Origin: Lunasporangiospora selenospora | Lineage: Eukaryota > Mortierellomycota > Mortierellomycetes > Mortierellales > Mortierellaceae | Length of the DNA: 10,697 nt | Direction of reading: 5' to 3' | Assembly (NCBI GenBank): GCA_015680635.1 | Contig: JAABOA010000914.1 | Span: forward strand, 1 to 10,697 | In this document: positions 1 through 6,287 of the stretch, piece after piece | Layout of the letters: the number at the start of each line of letters is the position of its first letter | How positions within the stretch are numbered: position 1 is the stretch's first letter | Position numbers and translations under genes: made by a program | Notes under the pieces: model-generated | The model's input: the letters and a program-made list of their open reading frames with translations, nothing else | Databases searched by the model: none | Told to the model about the DNA's origin: nothing

Positions 1-68
1 CTCTCTCTCTCCCTCTCGCTCTCTTGCTCTCTCATCTCTCCTCTCTCCTCTCTCCGCCCCCGCCCCCT
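1..68. repeat. CT-rich simple-sequence tract
   Basis: The window opens with an almost pure pyrimidine tract on the plus strand, made of CT/CTC units with a few interruptions, ending in a C-rich run around positions 55-67. It is a degenerate microsatellite. It may belong to the promoter or leader of something left of the window, which cannot be judged here. Confidence 0.8.
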
Positions 69-1106
69 GTTGCATTCGACCACCACGGCTAGATGGCATG
101 CCCATCCCTCCTTCTGCTACCTCATTCTCAATCCCTAGTTCTCAGTGTCTGCTCCTCCTATATCACGCTCTCTTTTGATGTATTTCGCTTCTCTCGGCAT
201 ATCCTTCTCCTTTCATCATAGGATGTCGTTCTTTGGAAGTGTACTCTGCTACTAACTCTTTGTTGTGGATCACAGCATTATAGTTTAGAAATAGTAGAAA
301 AGAAAGAGAGGAGCCAATTACACAGCCTAAAGAAGACGTTTTTAGGTCGCCTGCAGACAGAAAGACATTTTTATTCCTTTTGGGGTCAAGGGCCCAGTAA
401 AAATACTGACCCCTGCCCAAGAATAAGCCACAATCCAATCTCACCAATTCTATCTTCCCCTTCATTCTCAATTACTGGCGCTGGCGCTGGACCAATGACC
501 TGCAGCGGCTCACTGGGCGTAGTTACCGAAGAACAAAGCCATGGTCTAGATGAGGAAGAAAGGAAATAGGAGATGATGGGAACTGTGCCGAAAGATAAAC
601 ATATCCCCTATGGCTCAGGCTGTTTGACTAGGAAGTGTGCCCAATAGACAATCCTCCTCTGTAGGATCGAACCAGGATGATAAAAAAGTAACAACATTAC
701 ACAGAACTAGTCAATGACTATAGTCATCTCCATTCTATCATTGTCTAGATTGTGTTACTTTATTGTTTGGTGATGCTCACTTGATTCGATCTGCTCCCTT
801 CACCACGGTCTGCGCCCGCTTAATGGATCCAAAGCGCACTACTGCCATCAAAGCCACGATCGTTTTTGCTGATTCTGCGGCTGAAATGAATCCAGTTAGA
901 TCAATATTTTCAATGCAAAACCAACCATTAACTCATTGCTGTTCTCTAGTCAATTCAGATCAAAAGTAGGTAAAGAGGGATATAGCCTTTCACCAACGGT
1001 CTTTCTGTTCTCGGTAACGATCGATAGTGATATTGTTTGTATGGTATTACAATGTGTAGGATTAGGAACACGCATCCCTCGCGTTTCCAATGCGTATCCG
1101 GTTTTG
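69..1106. other. Spacer without a supported gene
   Basis: I find no complete gene here. Open frames of about 70-100 codons exist (minus 163-471, plus from 763), but they lack a recognisable domain or supporting signals. Two things stand out: the fold-back repeat at 685-761, and a minus-strand stretch at 777-880 that starts just after a good 3' splice-site pattern (CTAAC followed by TTTCAG), stays open for 34 codons, ends in TGA and is followed by AATAAA at 764-759. That stretch could be the last exon of a decayed or undetected gene, but no convincing upstream exon was found. Confidence 0.5.
685..761. repeat. Small fold-back element (nested inverted repeats)
   Basis: Outer arms AAAGTAACA (685-693) and TGTTACTTT (753-761) are exact reverse complements. 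Inside them, CTAGTCAATGA (708-718) pairs with TCATTGTCTAG (739-749) with one mismatch, and a perfect 14-bp palindrome, ATGACTATAGTCAT, sits at 714-727 near the centre. Nested, roughly co-centred inverted repeats of this size resemble a miniature inverted-repeat element or a hairpin. No clear target-site duplication is visible, and no second copy lies in the window, so a mobile origin is unproven. Confidence 0.4.
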
Positions 1107-1113
1107 TATAAAA
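1107..1113 (+). promoter_or_regulatory. TATA box of the secreted-peptide gene
   Basis: A TATAAAA motif lies about 230 bases before the ATG at 1343. It is followed by a CT-rich stretch of the kind common around fungal transcription starts and leaders. The distance implies a leader of roughly 200 bases, or a leader shortened by a 5'-UTR intron (see 1285-1329). Confidence 0.6.
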
Positions 1114-1284
1114 GTCGCTCACCTCACCCATATTTCTTTTATCTCATCAGCTCAGCAACCTCCAACTGCCAAGTCAAGGTCCGTCTTACTCCAGTCTCCA
1201 TCCTTCTCCTACACTCAAGTTCAAGAGAGCTATCCGAAGCATTCTCTGGCCATTGCACACCCTACTCCTTTTCAAAGAGTGATA

Positions 1285-1329
1285 TACTAATCGACCCTTT
1301 GTTCACTTCTTCCTTCAATCTTTGTATAG
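1285..1329 (+). other. Possible 3' splice site of a 5'-UTR intron
   Basis: TACTAAT at 1285-1291 is close to the branch-point consensus. It is followed by a pyrimidine-rich run and then TATAG ending at 1329, 13 bases before the ATG at 1343. This is the order expected at an intron end. Against it, no strong GTAAGT-like donor is visible between the TATA box and this point; only weak GTCCGT or GTCAAG candidates occur. RNA reads would settle it. Confidence 0.35.
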
Positions 1330-1342
1330 AACCCCAATCAAC

Positions 1343-1543
1343 ATGAAGATCTCTATCGTCTCCCTCTTCGCTGTCTCGCTCGGTCTTGTCAGCGCCCTCT
1401 CGTGCAAAGATCAGGCTAATGGAAACCAGCCCGCCATTTGCGTCTGGGGCACATGCCCTAAGGGTTACCGCTCCGTTCGCTGGGACTCCGGTTGCAAGAC
1501 AGGCCGTTGGTGGTGGTCGGATGATCAGAGATGCTGCATTTAA
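1343..1543 (+). CDS. Secreted six-cysteine, Trp-rich small protein
   Basis: A single-exon gene for 66 residues. Residues 1-18 form a classic signal peptide (MK start, hydrophobic core, cleavage after VSA), so the product should be exported. The predicted 48-residue mature part has six cysteines at 21, 33, 38, 51, 64 and 65, giving C-x11-C-x4-C-x12-C-x12-CC with the last pair next to the C-terminal Ile. The order C-C-C-C-CC is that of beta-defensin-like and anemone-peptide-like disulfide folds, with longer loops than usual beta-defensins. It also has five tryptophans, including a WWW triplet, and a net charge near +3 (seven Lys/Arg, four Asp). The ATG at 1343 is chosen because it begins the signal peptide; an in-frame TTG at 1322 is not a credible start. 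A TATA box lies upstream and AATAAA downstream. An antimicrobial or effector role is inferred from composition only; I do not recognise a named family. Confidence 0.85.
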   Translation: MKISIVSLFAVSLGLVSALSCKDQANGNQPAICVWGTCPKGYRSVRWDSGCKTGRWWWSDDQRCCI

Positions 1544-1649
1544 ATCTTCACCACTCTTCCTCAGACCCGGCTGTCACCCCTCAAAGAACACTAAACGCCT
1601 CCAATATCGTCTATACTCTTAACTTATCGATGCCTATTACAAGCAAAGA

Positions 1650-1655
1650 AATAAA
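1650..1655 (+). terminator. Poly(A) signal AATAAA
   Basis: A canonical AATAAA lies 107 bases after the TAA of the secreted-peptide gene, within an A-rich stretch. It is well placed to end that transcript. Confidence 0.55.
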
Positions 1656-3726
1656 TAAGAGAAATTACCTTCAGTTAACATGGCTCGCCACTTGGTGGGG
1701 GTGACTTGCATTGCTAATTGAGCATGATTGAGAAAAGCTGTTTTGGGGGTTTACTACTGGCCATGTTATGGAATTTACCCTCTCAATGACCTTGATCAAA
1801 AGAAAGAAAGGATACCAAATCTAGACCCTTTGAAGTAGGAGTATTTGTAATATTGAATGAGTTGGTCCGGCTTGACCAACCTTTAATCAAAATACTGCGT
1901 GCTCCATGTTAAATCGCATTCACAGCACCACGGGTTTCAGCTGGATTGAGGCGCACTCATCAATATATGGGATTAACTGGCACCTATGAGGACTTGCAAG
2001 AGTTTACTGAGGTCATACATGAGACTGAACAGTTGAGAGAGAAGGTCAAGGACAGGATCCAAGAGCTTGCTTGCAAATCAAACATGTTATCAAAGGAGAT
2101 GAAACGACCATGGAAGAGATATAAAAAAGTACCAGGTGGAGTGAAAGGGGAGGGTGAAAGAACACACATTGTGAGATCTAACCCCGCACTGCATCGCAGT
2201 TCCTCCATAATGATAATCTCGTGTTGTTTTGATTCACCCTCGTTCTCAAGAGTTACTCGCAAGGCGCACAAATGGGATGAGCGCAACTTTCTCAACTCTG
2301 CGTACTTGATGATCAGGATACTCCTGCACAGTTTCAATCATAAGAGCAGCCAAACCTGAGATCCCAGGAATCATAGTTCTCTCTACTTGGTACTCTTCCA
2401 TCCAGTACTCGATAACCATGCTGCCGATATGCTTGTTTCATCTTTTCTTCTCATGGAGAACTCTTTTTGAATACTCGGATGGGTGCTACAATAATGCAAG
2501 GAGTTACCATTTGTGAGATGAAGGGCAGAGTATTGATCTCTGTTGCTAGCCAGATGAGCACCTACAATGAACATTCTTGGAACGGCTTACCATTCTTGAC
2601 TCATTCTCCTGCACAAGAGAAAGCACCATCATTCTCTCTCTCAAACCTACACAATCTTCTTTAGTGTGATGATTACCTAGGCGAGATTGAGTTGAGAGGA
2701 AGGTGTTGAAGAGCTGTTGATGATAAATTAGTGTGCGGACAAGTCTTTCAGCTACAGAGAAAGTGATAAAGCGTAGTTCCGGCATTTTCCTATTATTAAC
2801 TTGCCTCTGCATCCATGGTATCATACCTCTTGGATACTTCAAGCTTGGCACCGGACACGATCTGGTATGTTGAGATTGTTCCCCAAGGGTTGCATTTATT
2901 TTCAATAACACAGGATGTAGCTCTGCCAAAGAGAAATGGGAGTCAGATATACCAGCATTTCTAACTGTATGCAGATATTTCATCATTCACTCCACGCTTC
3001 ATTTAAAGTTAGGCCTCATATCCCGAAAGGAACCCATCTTAGTGCTGTTGTTTTGCATGAACCTCGAGCAATGATCACCAGTGAGACTGGGACCCTGCTC
3101 TCGTCTCCTCGTTGCTCAAATTGCACTGTGCATCGTGCTTTTTTTATTTTTTATTTTTTGTTTCTTTCTCACAGGTTCCTATTCCTATTCTCACCTTCAA
3201 AGACTACAATCCCGTGTTACATCCAAGCGTGTGCCTTACTCCGGACCATTGGCCAACCGATGACGATAAGGATCGCCATCCCAGTCATTGATACACAGTT
3301 GGCACAGATGGTACAGGGCCGTTGCAGGTAGAGAATCCCTCAGCACCCCCTATCGCAGGAGAACTTCGGTAAGCATAGAGGTAGCCTTTAACAAATAACT
3401 ATCAATTCTGTTATGCAAGGGTGCATCGATGTATTTTTCAAGCTCCTTCCAACCTTCCTCTTTCACAAGCATTTACGTTTTGTCCGTGTTCATGGTCCCT
3501 CTTGTTCTTCGCACAGACTCGATTGGGTCGAAAGTGGTTGGTGGGACTCCCACTGCCTGCAAGTTAGAAGTCGAGTACTGCAAGAACCTCCTCCCTTTTT
3601 CCTTGCCCACAAGGTATTGATGAAAGTCACGTCTCTGTCTCTCCTGTGAGACTTACACTAATTGGACAGGCGATAGTACATCGTCTCATAGTTGAGTGAC
3701 TAGACACGGAACTCACAAATAATAAT

Positions 3727-3728
<2 letters not shown>
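1656..3728. other. Long spacer with broken protein-like fragments
   Basis: No intact gene is defensible in these 2 kb. Several short stretches read like protein but end in stops or frame changes. On the plus strand, a hydrophilic helix-like stretch at about 1952-2135 is rich in Glu, Lys and Leu. On the minus strand there are fragments at 2160-2561 and a helical stretch near 2670-2790. On the plus strand, an intron-like GTGAGA...CACAG interval at 3080-3174 and an open stretch of about 100 bases between a CACAG and a GTATTG near 3517-3613 also look exon-like. The pattern fits a decayed gene or transposon neighbourhood, or a gene whose exons I cannot resolve by eye. Confidence 0.45.
2160..2561 (-). 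pseudogene. Candidate frame-broken coding relic
   Basis: Reading the minus strand from 2561 downward, one frame is open to a TGA at 2453-2451 and contains the hydrophobic stretch INTLPFISQMV and PIRVFKK. A second frame takes over after about 2440, with an ATG at 2419-2417, and runs 57 codons to a TGA at 2248-2246 (MVIEYWMEEYQVE, then PGISGLAALMIETVQ). A third continues through about 2262-2160 with ENEGESKQHEIIIMEEL. Each piece has a natural-looking composition and they follow one another in order, as expected of a gene broken by frameshifts. Unrecognised introns are an alternative explanation. I do not recognise the family, and chance open frames cannot be excluded. Confidence 0.22.
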
Positions 3729-3761
<33 letters not shown>

Positions 3762-3769
3762 GAGAGAAA
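3729..3769. repeat. GA microsatellite
   Basis: An uninterrupted AG run at 3729-3750 continues as AAAGAGAG variants to about 3769. It is a simple dinucleotide repeat, likely length-polymorphic, in the spacer downstream of the minus-strand LEA-like gene. Confidence 0.9.
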
Positions 3770-4698
3770 TTTGGGATTGGCGCGTACTTTTGTTTCCTTT
3801 TCAGCCCAACGTACGGTTCACCTATCGACACAAACTGTTACCTTTCATTGTTCTCCTTACTGCATAGAATCAAAAGACTGAGTCGGTGGTGTTTCAATAT
3901 ATCGACACACTTCTCTTTGTGTGGGAAAAGGTAGTTAAACACTCAAAAGCCCAGAGTGTAGTCTACTCTGGGGAGCAACTTCAAATGTATTATACTGTAT
4001 CTGGCATAAAGCTTTGAGGCAAGGCAGCTAAAGGAAAATGTTTAGACAATGCTATCTATAGTTGGGGAACTGGATCATATCCAGTATACATATTCCATTT
4101 ATTCATACCAACAGAGCTTGAACACCTACTTCCAGACTCACTCTCAACCTTGGTGATAGGTTCGCTCTGTAGAATCACTTCCTTTTAATTAATGTGGTGA
4201 TTGTTCGAGCATTTAAAAAGGATCTTGGGGAGAAGAGAGAAGTGGGCCCATCCGTGGAATGGTCCTCAGGTGCTGAACAAGGGTGCACCTTACAGGGAGT
4301 CGTGGATTCGGGGATCTCAGGTTTAACTGTTGTTTTGGCCGAAGGCTGTGCAGACGTGTCTCGTCCATCAAATACAGTACACAGGATGGAAGAGAGCTGT
4401 GCTGACCCTAGCGAGAGCTAGCCCTGTGAGCATCGGGATGAATTACAAAATACGAGAATGTCATCATGGGGAGACGCGATGCAGAGCAAGGCCGGATCTC
4501 ATTGTTCAAAGCCTCATGGGAAACGCGCGTCCCCTTCCCCTCTCCTTTTCAGTCCTTCTCCGTCGTCCGTGTTTATTCTTGCTCTTCGGTGAGGGGGATG
4601 AGGAGGCAATGGTGCGATGGGAAAAAAGAAAAAAAAAAACCTATTTACACTGGAACACTCTGGGTCAAGGACAGATCGAGCAAGCAGCGCTTGTAAAC
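3770..4698. other. Spacer and 3' flank of the LEA-like gene
   Basis: I see no gene here. Two small perfect hairpins occur: CCCAGAGT / ACTCTGGG (3950-3957 and 3965-3972, 7-nt loop) and ACTGGAT / ATCCAGT (4069-4075 and 4079-4085, 3-nt loop). The right end, about 4620-4698, is the likely 3'-UTR of the minus-strand gene. On the minus strand it shows a long T-rich run (plus-strand A tract at 4622-4640), but no clear AATAAA. The plus-strand open frames across 4194-4700 have no domain and run into the antisense shadow of the LEA repeats. Confidence 0.5.
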
Positions 4699-5436
4699 CT
4701 AGTTCTTGCCGAATGTCTTCTTGGTAGCCTCAACGGAATCTTTGACAAAGTCGGATACCTTTTGCTTGCCAGACTTTACGCCCTCTACAATAGTCTCCTC
4801 AGCCCCTTTGGCCTCACGTTTGATTTTGTCGGCAAGCTCTTGGGACTTGTCCTTGACCTTCTCTGTCAGCTCCTCAGTCTCGTTTTTGGCCTTCCTGGCA
4901 AACTCTTGCGAATTCTTACGAGTCTTGTCTGCAAGGTCTTGCGAACTTCGTCGGGTCTTTTCGGCAAGCTCCTCAGCTTTGCTCTTGGTTCGATTCAGAG
5001 CCTCTTCAGTTTTGTTCTTGGCACGATCCATGGCCTCCTCCGACTTGTGCTTCATCTCGTTTGTCTTGTTCTTCATTTCCTGTGTTTCGCGGCCAAGGTC
5101 TTCGCCAAGGGCTGCGGCCTTTCCTGCCAAATGCTGGATTGCCTTGTCACCTTTCTTCTGGATCGCCTCAGCGGTCTTGTCCTGGAAAGACTTGGAGTCG
5201 GCATCCTTGAGGCAGGGAGTTGCACTGGACATAAAATAGAGACCACGTCAGTTTGTGGGATGATGGGCAGTGAGTTCAATCTCTCGTAAACGACCAGGAC
5301 AACTGACACAACTCATCAATGGGAGGAACCACTACCTGGAGAAAGGACGTGCAAGAGGCATACGTGGGACAGCGCGGGCTGCATTGGTGAGGGCAGCATA
5401 GTGCGATCGGTGGGCGGCGACACGGAGTAGTGACAT
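4699..5436 (-). CDS. Mitochondrial LEA group-3-like repeat protein
   Basis: Two exons, 5436-5336 and 5224-4699, separated by a 111-nt intron (5335-5225) with donor GTAGTG, branch-like CTGAC at 5251-5247 and acceptor TCCAG. The join falls inside a serine codon (AG|T) and keeps frame, giving 208 residues. Residues 1-33 are rich in Arg, Ala and Ser without acidic residues (MSLLRVAAHRSHY start), ending RPFSSA: a typical mitochondrial presequence. Residues 92-179 are eight consecutive 11-residue units of the type KNKTEEALNRT or KDKSQELADKI, the hallmark of group-3 LEA proteins, which are disordered when hydrated and form amphipathic helices on drying. The rest is also Lys/Glu-rich and helical. The expected role is protection of matrix proteins or inner membranes during desiccation, cold or heat stress; that is inferred from family knowledge. 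An upstream in-frame ATG at 5526 lies only about 13 bases after the TATA box, so 5436 (context ACACC ATG) is the preferred start. Confidence 0.85.
4789..5052 (-). repeat. Eight tandem 33-bp / 11-residue LEA repeats
   Basis: Residues 92-179 of the LEA-like protein divide exactly into eight 11-mers. Most begin with a basic residue, have Glu/Gln-Glu/Asp near positions 5-6, a small or hydrophobic residue at 7-8, and end in Thr, Ala, Val or Ile. At DNA level this is a diverged 33-bp period, which also explains the long stop-free antisense frame over the gene. Confidence 0.85.
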
Positions 5437-6287
5437 GGTGTTGTTGTTTTCTTGCTGGATGTGACGGACGGAGCTTGGAGCGTGGGTACCGAGAAGAAAG
5501 AGAATCAAAGAGCGAGTTTCCTGCATTTCCTGTGTTTCTTTTTATATGGTTGACCTGCAGCTCCTTTCTTCTCTCTCTCCTCTCGCGGAGTGACCATGGC
5601 TGACATCACTCGATCGAGTCATTTCCGCGCATTTCACTCTCGAGAACTTCCACCAATACCAGCGTAGTGATTCTCTATTCATATTAAACTGTTTGCAGTT
5701 CTTGGCACTAGATCAGATCCACCTTGGACCTCACCCAGAATGCGGGAAATATAAACTACACACCAGGGACTTTTGGGGCACGTTAGGCCATCTAATAAGG
5801 GACACATTAGAATATTCTCCGGAGGATCTCCTACTGCAAAAAGCTCTTATCCACTGCGACGACCGAGAGGGTTCATCGGGCGGATTGCTGGTAGCATATT
5901 GCAAGGGAGAGAAATACAGTGGTCAATGCTATGTTTATCACATCATAAGAGTAAACAACACAATGAACTTTCTCTCCTCTGACAACACCAAGTGAGCAAA
6001 TAAATGTATGAATGCATCCATACTGCAGATACTCCGCACAAGAATGTGATTCGCTTTGTCTAGTCCTGTTGCGGTCAATGACCGAGTCGACATCTTGTGG
6101 CTGAGAGGTCTTGGAATGCAGGTCTCTGTGCTAGAGCACGCTCCATCTGTTCCTTTGGTCGACCTCATCACATGTGCGTCCACGGAGCAGGAAGGCATTG
6201 AAGAATCCCTCCGATTGCCACTATCCGTGGACCCCTTTACCTTTATCTCTCTCTTTTGCCTGTCATTCATCTGCCCCACTTGATGAG
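5437..6287. other. Divergent promoter spacer
   Basis: This 851-bp region separates the minus-strand LEA-like gene from the plus-strand kinase gene, so it should hold both promoters. It contains the LEA TATA box, a TGACATCA motif at 5601-5608 (one base from the ATF/CRE octamer), a perfect 12-bp palindrome ACTCGATCGAGT at 5608-5619, and an imperfect 18-bp palindrome at 6006-6023. Just before the kinase start is a CT-rich run (about 6235-6270). Open frames at about 5693-5995 (plus) and 5938-6279 (minus) show no domain and I do not call them genes. Confidence 0.5.
5539..5546 (-). promoter_or_regulatory. TATA box of the LEA-like gene
   Basis: On the minus strand the sequence reads TATAAAAA at 5546-5539, about 105 bases before the ATG at 5436. 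Transcription would normally begin a few tens of bases downstream, giving a short leader and leaving the in-frame ATG at 5526 outside the transcript. Confidence 0.6.

Noticed and set aside
163-471. 102-codon minus-strand open frame with one hydrophobic stretch
   Set aside because: It has one possible membrane segment but no family resemblance, no promoter or poly(A) signal, and it lies in otherwise non-coding sequence.
660-680. tRNA B-box-like sequence on the minus strand (GGTTCGATCC)
   Set aside because: It is one base short of the usual GGTTCGANTCC, the flanks do not pair into a T arm, and no A box or acceptor stem is visible.
3429-3620. Trypsin-like start motif (KVVGGTPT) in a plus-strand frame
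   Set aside because: No catalytic His, Asp or Ser context follows, the frame is short, and an alternative frame over the same exon-like interval is equally open.
4330-5289. Long plus-strand open frames (up to 319 codons) opposite the LEA-like gene
   Set aside because: They are the antisense of a Lys/Glu-rich 33-bp repeat, which avoids stop codons and yields an artificial Leu/Val-rich product. Splice signals, the presequence and the 11-mer pattern all support the minus strand.
5332-5526. ATG at 5526 as the start of the LEA-like protein
   Set aside because: It is in frame and would add 30 residues, but it lies about 13 bases after the TATA box, so it is probably upstream of the transcript start. 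The extension would also mask the typical presequence starting at 5436.
5693-5995. 100-codon plus-strand open frame in the divergent spacer
   Set aside because: It starts only at a TTG, has no domain or splice support, and the other frames in the same place look equally plausible. Best treated as chance.
5938-6279. 113-codon minus-strand open frame upstream of the kinase gene
   Set aside because: There is no recognisable domain; it lies across the presumed kinase promoter and leader, and its composition is unremarkable.
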